64,000 nt of DNA from Christiangramia sabulilitoris. Lineage in GTDB: Bacteria; Bacteroidota; Bacteroidia; Flavobacteriales; Flavobacteriaceae. The stretch is taken from NCBI RefSeq assembly GCF_007050985.1, contig NZ_VHSF01000001.1, forward strand, positions 1,178,001 to 1,242,000. The letters run 5' to 3'. Below are positions 51,119 to 60,154 of the stretch, piece after piece. The notes below the pieces were generated by a model. That model worked only from the letters and a program-made list of their open reading frames with translations, was not told the origin of the DNA and ran no database searches. The position numbers and the translations under genes are program-made. Numbering within the stretch: the first letter of the stretch is position 1; each line of letters opens with the position of its first letter.

Positions 51119-52381
51119 ATCAAAACCTATATCGTTTCTAAAATACATCTTATCAAATTGCAGCATTCCTGCACTTTGGTAAGATTTTTTTAGTGCCATA
51201 CGGTAATCATCCCCAAAGGAAGTTAATGCTATTACCCGGCCTCCACTGGTCACTACCTTATCACCATCATTGGTGGTACCGGCATGAAAAATGATCGAAT
51301 CTTTCACATTTTCCAACCCGCTTATCACTTTTCCTTTTTCATAAGATTCCGGGTATCCTCCTGAAACTAACATGACTGTTGTCGCAGATCTTGGGTCTAT
51401 TTCCACACTGGCCTTATCCAGGTCTCCAGACCAGGTTTTTTCCAGTAATTCCACCAGGTCTGATTGAATTCTAGGCAGAACAACCTCGGTTTCCGGGTCT
51501 CCCATCCTAACGTTATACTCGATCACATAAGGCTCTTCACCTACTTTTATCAGACCAATAAAAATGAATCCTTTATAATCTATTTCTTCTTCCTGTAACC
51601 CCTTTACGGTAGGCTTAACAATGCGTTCCTCAATTTTTGTCATCAGGGTTTCATCTGCAAATGGAACCGGAGAAATAGCTCCCATCCCGCCTGTGTTTAA
51701 ACCGGTATCCCCTTCTCCTATTCGCTTATAATCTTTGGCGGTTGGCAGAATCTTATAATTTCTACCATCGGTAAGCACAAACACACTCAATTCAATACCA
51801 TCCAAAAACTCTTCGATCACCACCTTTTGGCTCGCTGCACCAAATTTCCCCGATAACATATTCTCCAGCTCTTTTTTGGCTTCGTCCAAATCATCGATGA
51901 TCAACACACCTTTGCCAGCGGCCAGACCGTCTGCTTTGAGTACATATGGGGAATTCAGCGTTTCCAGAAAGTTTTTACCCGCTTCCAGGCTTTCAAAACT
52001 AAAGCTTTCATAGGCTGCGGTAGGTATTCCATGAATGGCCATAAATTCCTTGGCCCTTTCCTTACTCCCTTCCAAAAGTGCACCACGGCTGGAAGGACCA
52101 ATAATCTGGATGTCTTTTAGACGCTCATCATTTGCAAAAAAATCTACTATTCCTTTTACCAGTGGGTCTTCAGGACCAACCACGATCATATTAATCTCCT
52201 TTTCCAAAGCGATATTTGCAACTGCAACGAAATCTATCGGGTTCAATGGAATATTTTCAGCGATACTAGCAGTACCGGCGTTTCCGGGAGCAACATATAG
52301 CTTCGAACATTTACTACTTTGAGCGATCTTATAAGCAAATGTATGTTCACGGCCACCTGAGCCAAGGATTAGAATATTCAT
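51110..52381 (-). CDS. purD: Phosphoribosylamine--glycine ligase
   Basis: A 423-residue ATP-grasp enzyme joining phosphoribosylamine and glycine in purine synthesis. The N-terminal motif is [18 protein letters not shown] (residues 4-21), [16 protein letters not shown] follows, the ATP-grasp core has [15 protein letters not shown], and [20 protein letters not shown] is the metal-binding region. Length is normal. It is transcribed alone, away from other purine genes, with a TATTTTTG element 24 bases before the start. Confidence 0.98.
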   Translation of the reverse strand: MNILILGSGGREHTFAYKIAQSSKCSKLYVAPGNAGTASIAENIPLNPIDFVAVANIALEKEINMIVVGPEDPLVKGIVDFFANDERLKDIQIIGPSSRGALLEGSKERAKEFMAIHGIPTAAYESFSFESLEAGKNFLETLNSPYVLKADGLAAGKGVLIIDDLDEAKKELENMLSGKFGAASQKVVIEEFLDGIELSVFVLTDGRNYKILPTAKDYKRIGEGDTGLNTGGMGAISPVPFADETLMTKIEERIVKPTVKGLQEEEIDYKGFIFIGLIKVGEEPYVIEYNVRMGDPETEVVLPRIQSDLVELLEKTWSGDLDKASVEIDPRSATTVMLVSGGYPESYEKGKVISGLENVKDSIIFHAGTTNDGDKVVTSGGRVIALTSFGDDYRMALKKSYQSAGMLQFDKMYFRNDIGFDLS

Positions 52382-52405
52382 TAGTTGTGGTTTTTAATAT
52401 TGCTT

Positions 52406-52413
52406 CAAAAATA
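52406..52413 (-). promoter_or_regulatory. -7 promoter element for purD
   Basis: TATTTTTG on the - strand, 24 bases before the purD ATG; exact to TANNTTTG. No TTG at the usual distance. No PurR-like or riboswitch structure was noticed in the 84-base divergent gap. Confidence 0.4.
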
Positions 52414-52465
52414 ATTGTTTGTAAATTGAAGCACGAATAAATTCGTTAAAAAAGCTTCCCTGCCC

Positions 52466-53776
52466 TTGGATTGGTTTAAACTTTCTTTACAGCTTAACAA
52501 ATTCCCCATCAAAAGGGCTCAGAACAAACTGAAGGAAATTCAAAAGATTCCAGAGGAAGAATATGCAAAGTATCAGCAGAAAAGGAGGAATGCTATTTTA
52601 GATTATCACATCCAACATAACGAATTCTACCGCGAATTCTTTAATTGGGATGGGTTTGATAACTGGGAGAAGGTTCCCATCATGAAAAAGTCTGATCTGC
52701 AACAACCGCTTAGTGAAAGACTAAGTAAAACTTTTAATACCAGGACCGCCTATATAGGGAAGACTTCGGGCAGTAGTGGACATCCGTTTATTTTTGCCAA
52801 GAACAGGTTTGCGCATGCTTTAAGCTGGGCAGGCTTCCAGGATAGATACAGCTGGTATGATATAGACCTCAACAAATCATTACAGGCAAGGTTTTATGGA
52901 ATTCCCCTGGATTTCTTCGGAAATGTTCAGGAACGTTTAAAAGACCGGATAAGCCTGAGACGCCGATTCAACATTTTTGATCTCAGTGAAAAAAAGATGG
53001 AGATCTTCCTGGAGCGTTTTAAAAAGTCAGATTTCAATTACCTCAACGGTTATACCAGTGCCATCCTTCTTTTTGCACGATTCCTTAAGGATAAAAATAT
53101 TGTCCTGAAAGACCTCTGCCCCAGCCTTAAGATCTGTATCGTGACTTCTGAAAGGCTTTTTGAAAAAGATAAACAATTAATAGAAGCTGCCATAGGTGTC
53201 CCGGTGATCAATGAATATGGGGCAAGTGAAGTAGGCCTTATTGCTTTTGAGGATTTGGAGAATCACTGGATTGTGAACTCAGAAGATCTTTATATCGAGA
53301 TTCTGGATAAAAATGATAAGATTCTACCCTATGGAGAGGAAGGTCGCGTAGTGATAACATCCATGTACAATCATGCCCACCCCATGATACGCTATGATAT
53401 TGGCGATATTGGCTGCCTTTCCACGAAAAGTACCTTAAAAAAGCCTATTCTGGAGAAATTGATCGGCAGGACCAATGACATTGCCAGGCTGCCCGACGGT
53501 AAAGTTGTACCGGGCTTAACATTTTACTACGTTACCAAAACTATTATTGAAGATAACGGTAATATCAAGGAGTTTGTCATTATTCAGACGAAGATCGATG
53601 AATTTAAAATAGAATATGTAAGCGAAAAAGAACTCTCTGCAGAGCAAAAAAATAAGATTCTGGAAGCGGTAGGAACTTATGTGGGGAAAAATCTAAAGAT
53701 CATTTTTGAAAGAAGGGATCTCCTGAAGCGCAGTGTAAGTGGGAAATTGAAGCAATTCACTTCTCAAATTTCGTAG
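52466..53776 (+). CDS. Adenylate-forming enzyme, PaaK/CapK-like
   Basis: A 436-residue protein of the phenylacetate-CoA ligase/CapK group of ANL adenylating enzymes. AMP-binding motifs: YIGKTSGSSGHPFIFAKN (core TSGSSGHPF, about residues 99-107), VINEYGASEVGLIAFED (about 246-262), MIRYDIGDIG (about 308-317) and the C-terminal RRDLLKRSVSGKLKQF with the lysine after SGK. The start is TTG at 52466, giving MDWFKLSLQLNKFP; no ATG lies before the conserved part. CapK-type proteins are found in capsule clusters, in line with the glycosyltransferase that converges with it (20-base overlap). Acyl substrate unknown. Confidence 0.88.
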   Translation: MDWFKLSLQLNKFPIKRAQNKLKEIQKIPEEEYAKYQQKRRNAILDYHIQHNEFYREFFNWDGFDNWEKVPIMKKSDLQQPLSERLSKTFNTRTAYIGKTSGSSGHPFIFAKNRFAHALSWAGFQDRYSWYDIDLNKSLQARFYGIPLDFFGNVQERLKDRISLRRRFNIFDLSEKKMEIFLERFKKSDFNYLNGYTSAILLFARFLKDKNIVLKDLCPSLKICIVTSERLFEKDKQLIEAAIGVPVINEYGASEVGLIAFEDLENHWIVNSEDLYIEILDKNDKILPYGEEGRVVITSMYNHAHPMIRYDIGDIGCLSTKSTLKKPILEKLIGRTNDIARLPDGKVVPGLTFYYVTKTIIEDNGNIKEFVIIQTKIDEFKIEYVSEKELSAEQKNKILEAVGTYVGKNLKIIFERRDLLKRSVSGKLKQFTSQIS

Positions 53777-54542
53777 GAACAATTTGTTTGGACTTAACAA
53801 AAAATTGCTCATTTAAGAATACGAGCATTTTCCATAGGCTTTCATACCTGTTGTACCCCAGAATATCATGATAGACCCTGTAATTATATCTCAGCATCTC
53901 CAGTTTGTTCCGGGAAATTGAATTCTTTCTTATTCGGTAAACCGCCAGAGCTTCCTGAATGCCTTGCATAGACCCTCCTTTTTTTATCACCTCCAGCCAT
54001 AAAGCCCAATCCTGCCTTTTCGAAATCTGGGGAGAGTAGATCTTACCCAACATTTTTGAATTATAAATGCCCGTAAGGTTACCTACATAGTTTGCCTTCA
54101 ACAATTTTGCATAGCTAAGTACAGGTAAGGCCATCACTTTCTTATTGATCCTTTCCCCATTTTCAGAGATCAACTCATAAGATGAGTAACAGGCATTGAG
54201 ATCATGTTCAGAAAGAAAATTCAGCTGTGTTTTAAGCTTTTCTGGCTTCCAGAGGTCATCTGCATCAAGAAATGCAATAAAATCTCCCTGCGCAGCTTTA
54301 ATACCTTTATTACGGGTATGATGAGTACCCCGGTTCGTGGAATTTTTCAGAAACCTGATTCGATAATCTTTACCTAAAAACTCCTGAATTATACTGGGGG
54401 TAGAATCTGTAGAGGCGTCATCAATGATCAAAAGTTCCCAGTTTGAATAGGTTTGATCCAGAACAGACTGGATAGATTCGGCTATAAAGGCCTCTGAATT
54501 ATAAGCCGGCATTATAACTGAAACCAATCCCTGATCTTCCAT
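53757..54542 (-). CDS. Glycosyltransferase family 2
   Basis: A 261-residue GT-A fold enzyme. N-terminal SVIMPAYNSEAFIAESIQSVLDQTYSNWELLIIDDASTD (core VSVIMPAYNSEAFIAESI, residues 8-24, and IIDDASTD) and FLDADDLW (DxD metal-binding) are canonical; TNRGTHHTRNKGI and KRQDWALWLEVIKKGG are also typical. It probably adds a sugar to a surface polysaccharide. It lies 2 bases after the UDP-glucuronate decarboxylase-like gene on the - strand. Confidence 0.93.
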   Translation of the reverse strand: MEDQGLVSVIMPAYNSEAFIAESIQSVLDQTYSNWELLIIDDASTDSTPSIIQEFLGKDYRIRFLKNSTNRGTHHTRNKGIKAAQGDFIAFLDADDLWKPEKLKTQLNFLSEHDLNACYSSYELISENGERINKKVMALPVLSYAKLLKANYVGNLTGIYNSKMLGKIYSPQISKRQDWALWLEVIKKGGSMQGIQEALAVYRIRKNSISRNKLEMLRYNYRVYHDILGYNRYESLWKMLVFLNEQFFVKSKQIVPTKFEK

Positions 54543-54544
54543 TT

Positions 54545-55534
54545 CTACCTGCGGATATGTTCAGAAAAATCCTTGTGTTCCCTTTTTTGAAGTTCATCCT
54601 GGCTAAGGCCTCTAAAATAATCATAAGTGATCTTCATTCCCTCTGCCCTGCTCACTTTAGGTTCCCAGTTTAATATCTTCTTTGCCCGGCTAATATCCGG
54701 CTGTCTCTGCATGGGATCGTCCTGGGGAAGTTCTTTATAAACGATCTTTTGATCTGTTCCGGTAAGTTTTATGATCTCCCGGGCAAAATCCAGAATGCTT
54801 ATCTCATGTGGATTACCAATATTTACGGGATCTGAATAGTCGCTTAGAAGCAGCCTGTAAATACCTTCCACCTGATCGTCAACAAAACAAAAAGACCTGG
54901 TTTGTGATCCATCTCCAAAAACGGTAAGATCTTCGCCTCTCAAAGCCTGTCCTATGAAAGCCGGGATCACTCTGCCGTCATTTAGCCTCATTCTTGGACC
55001 ATAAGTGTTGAAGATCCTGGCGATCCTTGTTTCAAGGCCGTGGAAACGATGATAAGCCATAGTTATGGATTCCTGGAATCGTTTTGCTTCGTCATACACT
55101 CCTCGCGGTCCTATCGCATTTACATTCCCGTAATATTCTTCATTCTGGGGATGCACCTGTGGATCTCCATAAACTTCTGAAGTAGACGCGATTAGGATAC
55201 GTGCGTTCTTTTCTTTAGCCAGGCCCAGGCAATGATGTGTGCCTACAGATCCAACTTTTAAGGTCTGGATAGGGATCTTCAAATAGTCTATAGGACTTGC
55301 CGGTGAAGCAAAATGCAGGATATAATCTAAATTACCGGCTACATGAACAAACTTTGTAATATCATGGTGATGAAACTCGAAATTCTTTTCTTTTATAAGA
55401 TGCTCGATATTTCTAAGATCCCCGGTTATTAGGTTGTCCATTCCAATTACCTCGAACCCTTCTTTGATAAAACGGTCACAAAGATGCGAGCCTAAAAATC
55501 CGGCAGCACCGGTGATCAAAATTCTTTTAGCCAT
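54545..55534 (-). CDS. UDP-glucuronate decarboxylase (UDP-xylose synthase), SDR family
   Basis: A 329-residue extended SDR enzyme making UDP-xylose. Rossmann motif [18 protein letters not shown] (residues about 8-25), active-site [12 protein letters not shown] (Tyr and Lys of YxxxK) that matches the UXS form [26 protein letters not shown] and [10 protein letters not shown]. The whole length fits UXS. No UDP-glucose dehydrogenase gene (source of UDP-glucuronate) is in the window. It belongs to the run GT2-UXS-rfbD-rfbC, likely surface glycan synthesis. Confidence 0.92.
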   Translation of the reverse strand: MAKRILITGAAGFLGSHLCDRFIKEGFEVIGMDNLITGDLRNIEHLIKEKNFEFHHHDITKFVHVAGNLDYILHFASPASPIDYLKIPIQTLKVGSVGTHHCLGLAKEKNARILIASTSEVYGDPQVHPQNEEYYGNVNAIGPRGVYDEAKRFQESITMAYHRFHGLETRIARIFNTYGPRMRLNDGRVIPAFIGQALRGEDLTVFGDGSQTRSFCFVDDQVEGIYRLLLSDYSDPVNIGNPHEISILDFAREIIKLTGTDQKIVYKELPQDDPMQRQPDISRAKKILNWEPKVSRAEGMKITYDYFRGLSQDELQKREHKDFSEHIRR

Positions 55535-55559
55535 AATTATAATCCTGGTTAAAAATTAA

Positions 55560-56408
55560 TCAATTTTCATCAATTAACTGATGCAGACTAATTTTCCAAT
55601 TTTGAACAGGTCCAAATGTCCTGTTCGTCTTTTTCTTTGAAAGTACACTATATCCAGGTCTTTCTGCCAGGGTTTGATAAAAACCTGTTTTATTCAGGGT
55701 TACCCCCTCTTTTTTCCCGGAATAATCCAGGATTTCTTTGGCAAAGTCATACCAGGTCGCCTCCCCTTCATTACTAACATGATAAATACCATATTGCGCT
55801 GACCCGCTATTGATAATCTGGAGGATATATTTAGCCAGATCGTTCGCATTCGTAGGAGTTCCAACCTGAGAGGTAGTAATATTTAATTCAGCTTTTTCTT
55901 CTGCTTTTTTCAGGATAGTATTATAGAAATTATGCCCGAATTCCGAATACAACCAGGACGTACGAAGGATGAAAAATTCTTTTAATATCTCCTGAATTTT
56001 TTCCTCTCCCTTGAGCTTGGATGCACCATATACGTTGATAGGATCCACTTCATCTGTCTCCAGGTAAGCTTCATCTTTTCTGCCATTAAAAACATAATCT
56101 GTAGATATATGGATCAATTTGGCTTGAAATTCCCGGCAAAATTCTGCAATATCTGCTGCTGCATCAGCATTTACCCTGAATGCTTTTTCCCGCTCTTTTT
56201 CTGCCTGCTCCACATTCGTATATGCCGCGGCGTTAATACAATAATCAATTTTATTGCTTTTAAAAACAGATTCAAGTTGCTCTTTTGAAGTTATGTCCAG
56301 TTCCCTGGAAGAACAGAACAGAAAACTAAAGTCTGGATAAAGTTTTGAATGCTTCTGAAGGCATTGTCCTAACTGACCTGTTGCACCGGTGACTAATATA
56401 GTTTTCAT
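55560..56408 (-). CDS. rfbD: dTDP-4-dehydrorhamnose reductase
   Basis: A 282-residue SDR enzyme giving dTDP-L-rhamnose, the last step of the pathway. N-terminal TGATGQLGQCLQKH (residues 6-19), CINAAAYTNVEQAE (about 58-71), HISTDYVFNGRK and the catalytic YGASKLKGE (YxxxK) are all canonical; RTSWLYSEFGHNFYNTIL follows. It overlaps rfbC by 4 bases. rfbA and rfbB are not adjacent, unlike most rhamnose clusters. Confidence 0.95.
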   Translation of the reverse strand: MKTILVTGATGQLGQCLQKHSKLYPDFSFLFCSSRELDITSKEQLESVFKSNKIDYCINAAAYTNVEQAEKEREKAFRVNADAAADIAEFCREFQAKLIHISTDYVFNGRKDEAYLETDEVDPINVYGASKLKGEEKIQEILKEFFILRTSWLYSEFGHNFYNTILKKAEEKAELNITTSQVGTPTNANDLAKYILQIINSGSAQYGIYHVSNEGEATWYDFAKEILDYSGKKEGVTLNKTGFYQTLAERPGYSVLSKKKTNRTFGPVQNWKISLHQLIDEN

Positions 56409-56950
56409 CCAAATGTTGCCTTTAAGGTTGGCAGTACACTATCTTTTTCTGAAAGGATCATTTTTTCTTCTGGAAAATTCCAATCTATATTAAGATCAGG
56501 ATCGTTGAAGATAATACCTCCTTCAGAACCGGGTTTATAATAATCATCGCACTTATAAGCGAAAACCGACTTTTCTGAAAGGGTTAAAAATCCATGCCCG
56601 AATCCCTTTGGAACATACAATTGATGTAGGTTCTCGTCGTCAAGAATAGTTGAATAAGTCTGCTTATAGGTTGGAGAATCTGGTCTAAGGTCCACTACCA
56701 CATCCAGGACTTTTCCAAAGATTACTCTAACCAGTTTGGTCTGGGCAAAATCACCCTTTTGATAATGAATACCACGAAGTACTCCATGAGAAGACACTGA
56801 TTGGTTATCCTGTACAAATTCTGTATCTATTCTCACCAGTTCAGCAAACCGCTCCCGGTGATAGGTTTCCAGAAATATCCCACGCTTATCCTCGAAAATG
56901 CGGGGCTTGATCAAATAGCAATCTTTTAAAGGCGTTTCTTCTACCTGCAT
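56405..56950 (-). CDS. rfbC: dTDP-4-dehydrorhamnose 3,5-epimerase
   Basis: A 181-residue cupin enzyme converting dTDP-4-keto-6-deoxyglucose to the L-lyxo epimer. Characteristic motifs: KPRIFEDKRGIFLETYHRERF (core FEDKRGIFLETY, residues about 18-29), the catalytic His in GVLRGIHYQKGDFAQTKLV (core LRGIHYQ), and VPKGFGHGFLTLSE with a Tyr downstream (FAYKCDDYY). Length is normal. The stop overlaps rfbD by 4 bases, so they are coupled. Confidence 0.96.
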   Translation of the reverse strand: MQVEETPLKDCYLIKPRIFEDKRGIFLETYHRERFAELVRIDTEFVQDNQSVSSHGVLRGIHYQKGDFAQTKLVRVIFGKVLDVVVDLRPDSPTYKQTYSTILDDENLHQLYVPKGFGHGFLTLSEKSVFAYKCDDYYKPGSEGGIIFNDPDLNIDWNFPEEKMILSEKDSVLPTLKATFG

Positions 56951-56959
56951 TCTACCGGT

Positions 56960-58648
56960 TTAAGAGTTAAAAATTTGATCAAGAATTTTTTCAGTGATTA
57001 AATAAGTTGGTTTTACCCCCGAGGTTCCCAAACCACCTGAAGCGAGCGTACTACCGGTTTCCAGCGGATTATCTGAAGCATAGTAAGCATATCTCACCTT
57101 AACGTCTTCAGAAATACTTCGCCTTAGTCTTGAGGCCGCCTGTATTGCTTTTTGATAATGCGCTCCTTCCATCTCCAGCCCACATACATTCCAGGTAGAT
57201 TTGTGAAAGAATCTCAAAATATCCTTATTCTGCAGGGATGTTCCCAGCACAGTGATCATTGCACCATCTACCACTTCAATTCCATGACCTTCAAGATCTG
57301 ATTTTTTAAGCTGGTTTTCAAAAGGATAATTATCTGCCGTCCCCTCAAAAAGGTGGGCATCAGGAATCATAATATCACCTTTTCCACCAACAAGAATCCC
57401 GGCTTTACCCATTATTGAAATAGATTTCACGTTCATCTTGATGTCTTTGCCCTTATTGTTGTATGGTTTTAAGAGTTCATCCATGGTTTCATAGGCCTGC
57501 TCTCCAAAGGCATAATCCATCACTATGATCACCGGCTTATCTTCCGGTTTGAGATCTTTGAATTTAGTACCGCTAAATCCATCTTCCAGCTTTGCAGTAT
57601 CAAAGATCTGTACGTCGATATTGGTGCCGCTCTTATCTGCAATAAAAGACATGCCTTTATCCAGGGCAGCTTTATTTACTTTATTCCGCAGCGAACCATT
57701 GCCACTGTCACTAAGTTCTTCGTAAATATCCAGCGCCTTCTTTTTCTTTAATTCAGTTTTAAGGGCATAAGGAGTGTAAAGGGTATTCATCACACTGTGC
57801 ATATTGGCGCTAATGATATGCAGAGGTCTATCCATTAATCCGTTTTCCAGCAGACAATGCTTGATGTCATTGGCCCAGATCTCTCCATGGATATGATGCC
57901 CCAAACGCTCTCGCAAGACCGGGCTAAAAGTTATGATTCGTTTTTCATTCTTCACACCTTCCCTAATTGCCATATTTCCTAAAGACCATACCAGTCTTAA
58001 GAAACGATCAGGGTTATCTGGGGTGGAGAATTTTGGATACAATTTAGAGATCTCATGGAAGGTTCTTCCAAGTATGCTCGCTGTATGGGTTAAAGCTACT
58101 TCGCGCTGAGCCTGGGTAAGATCACCCTGGTGCTTAACTGCAAATTCCAGTTTTTCCCAATCCCGGTTTACACTTCCGTCTTCATCGATCAAAACTCTTT
58201 TCATGATCTTATGAGACTCGATAAACATAAAAGTCAGGTGAGTTAGAATATCATAGATCTCAGATCTACCTCTGGTAATCTCAATATTCATTTGTTCCTC
58301 ATCAATGCGGTAACAGTTTCTTCTTCTTTTTGGGGGAACAATGGCCTTAAAATGTGAATTTCCATAACCTTCATCGCTGGTAAGGTTAATAAAGCGACAT
58401 TCCTCAATCCCATGCGGAAGTCTGTCTATAACATATAAAAGGCCTTCCAGTTCTGCTTTATCATTGGCAATTGAACCATAAATCTCCGGTCTTAGAGTTA
58501 ATAGAGATTCTCTCAAAGTATCTCCGGAAACACCCATAGGTTTATAAAAACCACGGTTAAAAAGGTGTCGCATGGTTATATACATACGTTCTATAGCTCC
58601 TGAACTCTCCTGTGCTCTCGTACGTCCCTGTAATTTTAATATCGACAT
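56960..58648 (-). CDS. DUF6909-like protein with a phosphorylase-like C-terminal half
   Basis: A 562-residue soluble protein without signal peptide, recalled as the DUF6909 family of Bacteroidota. The first 330 residues are helical and charged (GAIERMYITMRHLFNRGFYKPMG core near 18-38, CRFINLTSDEGYG, TAS-rich middle). The last 220 residues have ISIMGKAGILVGGKGDIMIPDAHLFEGT (core ISIMGKAGILVGGKGDIMIP) and NVCGLEMEGAHYQKA, which resemble the GGxGDIVIP and the DMEGA/EMEGA substrate-binding motifs of nucleoside phosphorylases and MTA/SAH nucleosidases. That similarity is my pattern reading, not a known annotation. It lies 9 bases after the GH3 gene and 9 before rfbC. Confidence 0.8.
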   Translation of the reverse strand: MSILKLQGRTRAQESSGAIERMYITMRHLFNRGFYKPMGVSGDTLRESLLTLRPEIYGSIANDKAELEGLLYVIDRLPHGIEECRFINLTSDEGYGNSHFKAIVPPKRRRNCYRIDEEQMNIEITRGRSEIYDILTHLTFMFIESHKIMKRVLIDEDGSVNRDWEKLEFAVKHQGDLTQAQREVALTHTASILGRTFHEISKLYPKFSTPDNPDRFLRLVWSLGNMAIREGVKNEKRIITFSPVLRERLGHHIHGEIWANDIKHCLLENGLMDRPLHIISANMHSVMNTLYTPYALKTELKKKKALDIYEELSDSGNGSLRNKVNKAALDKGMSFIADKSGTNIDVQIFDTAKLEDGFSGTKFKDLKPEDKPVIIVMDYAFGEQAYETMDELLKPYNNKGKDIKMNVKSISIMGKAGILVGGKGDIMIPDAHLFEGTADNYPFENQLKKSDLEGHGIEVVDGAMITVLGTSLQNKDILRFFHKSTWNVCGLEMEGAHYQKAIQAASRLRRSISEDVKVRYAYYASDNPLETGSTLASGGLGTSGVKPTYLITEKILDQIFNS

Positions 58649-58657
58649 AGTAATTTT

Positions 58658-60151
58658 TTAAATAATCTCTTTAAGTTGATCTGCTATCTTGCGATCGTTG
58701 GATAATCTCGGCAGTTTATTCTGTCCTCCCAGCTTCCCTATGGATTTCATATAATCCTGGAAACCATTGCGCGGGACCTTAGCGATCTTTAATCTCTGCA
58801 AAACATGACCTTTGATCAGGTCCTGATAATACGAGTTTTGTCGCTGAAGTGAACTGTCGATTATTTCAGCAAATCTATTTAAATCTTCCGGTTCCTGTTC
58901 AAATTCAATAAACCATTCATGGAAGGGCAGCTGTTCTCCTTCGGGATTTATCTGCGGGGCTACCGTAAATTCACTAATTTCTGCCCCTGTTTCGGCAACG
59001 GCATCCTGCATAGCCTCTTCTACTTCTTTCGCGATCACATGTTCTCCAAATGCTGAAATAAAATGTTTAATCCTTCCTGAAACAATCACACGGTATGGAT
59101 TAACCGAGGTAAACTGAATGGTATCCCCGATATTATACGCCCATAATCCAGCGCTGGAAGAAATGATCATCACATAATTTACACCAATCTCAACCTCCCT
59201 GAGCAAAAGTCTTTTTGGTTCCTGCTCATAAAATTCATCAGCCTTTATAAACTCATAAAACATCCCGGAATCCAGCTGTAAGAGCATCCCTTTCACGTCC
59301 TGCTTGTCCTGAAATGCAAAGAAACCTTCTGAAGCGGGATAAAGTTCTATACTATCCACTTTCCTGCCTATCAGCGTTTCGAATTTGGATCTGTATGGTT
59401 CATAATTTACCCCTCCATAAATGAAGAGGTTAAAATTTGGAAATATATCGCCAACCTTTTTCCCGGTCTTATCTATTAGCCGTTCAAAATACATCTGTAC
59501 CCAGGATGGAATCCCGCTAATGACCGACATATCTTCCTGTACCGTCTCTTCAACAATGGCGTCCACCTTTGTTTCCCAATCTTCTATGCAGTTCGTTTCC
59601 CAGCTGGGCATCCTGTTCTTTTGCAGGTAGGCCGGCACATAATGTGCTACGATCCCGGATAATCTACCCAGTTTCACGCCATTCTTTTCTTCCAGTTCCG
59701 GGCTGCCCTGTAAAAAAATCATTTTGCCATCCACAAATTTAGATTTTCCCGTATCTGCGATATAACAAAGAATGGCATTCCTCGCAGCATTAATGTGAGT
59801 AGGCATAGATTCCCGGGTTAGGGGAATATATTTAGCGCCGCTGGTAGTACCTGAAGTTTTAGCGTAGTACAAAGGTTTACCCGGCCATAGAATATCTTCC
59901 TTCCCCGCAACCATAAGATCTACGTAATCCTTCAATTCCTCGTAATCCCTAACCGGAACTTTCTGAACAAATTCCTGATGCGTTTTTATATTACTGAAAT
60001 CATGGTCTCTTCCAAATTTGGTATCCCTGGCCTTTTTTATAAGCTCATTGAATACTTTATGTTGGGTATCATGAGGATTTTCAGCCCATTTATTAATTTT
60101 TTTCCTGATGTGAGAAGCAAATATTTTAGCTGCTAACGATTTTATCGACAT
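58658..60151 (-). CDS. GH3 auxin-responsive promoter family adenylating protein
   Basis: A 497-residue protein of the GH3 family, acyl-acid-amido synthetases of the ANL superfamily. Typical motifs: IKKARDTKFGRDHDFSNIKTHQEF core near 40-63, YYAKTSGTTSGAKYIPLT (phosphate-binding TSGTTSG, about residues 102-119), ELYPASEGFFAFQD (about 272-285), VIISSSAGLWAYNIGDTIQFTSVNPYRVIVSGRIKHF (core NIGDTIQFTSVNPYR). Plant GH3 enzymes join amino acids to jasmonate or auxin; bacterial ones have no established substrate. It pairs with the DUF6909-like gene (9-base gap) and follows an M23 peptidase gene by 3 bases. Confidence 0.92.
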   Translation of the reverse strand: MSIKSLAAKIFASHIRKKINKWAENPHDTQHKVFNELIKKARDTKFGRDHDFSNIKTHQEFVQKVPVRDYEELKDYVDLMVAGKEDILWPGKPLYYAKTSGTTSGAKYIPLTRESMPTHINAARNAILCYIADTGKSKFVDGKMIFLQGSPELEEKNGVKLGRLSGIVAHYVPAYLQKNRMPSWETNCIEDWETKVDAIVEETVQEDMSVISGIPSWVQMYFERLIDKTGKKVGDIFPNFNLFIYGGVNYEPYRSKFETLIGRKVDSIELYPASEGFFAFQDKQDVKGMLLQLDSGMFYEFIKADEFYEQEPKRLLLREVEIGVNYVMIISSSAGLWAYNIGDTIQFTSVNPYRVIVSGRIKHFISAFGEHVIAKEVEEAMQDAVAETGAEISEFTVAPQINPEGEQLPFHEWFIEFEQEPEDLNRFAEIIDSSLQRQNSYYQDLIKGHVLQRLKIAKVPRNGFQDYMKSIGKLGGQNKLPRLSNDRKIADQLKEII

Positions 60152-60154
60152 ATT

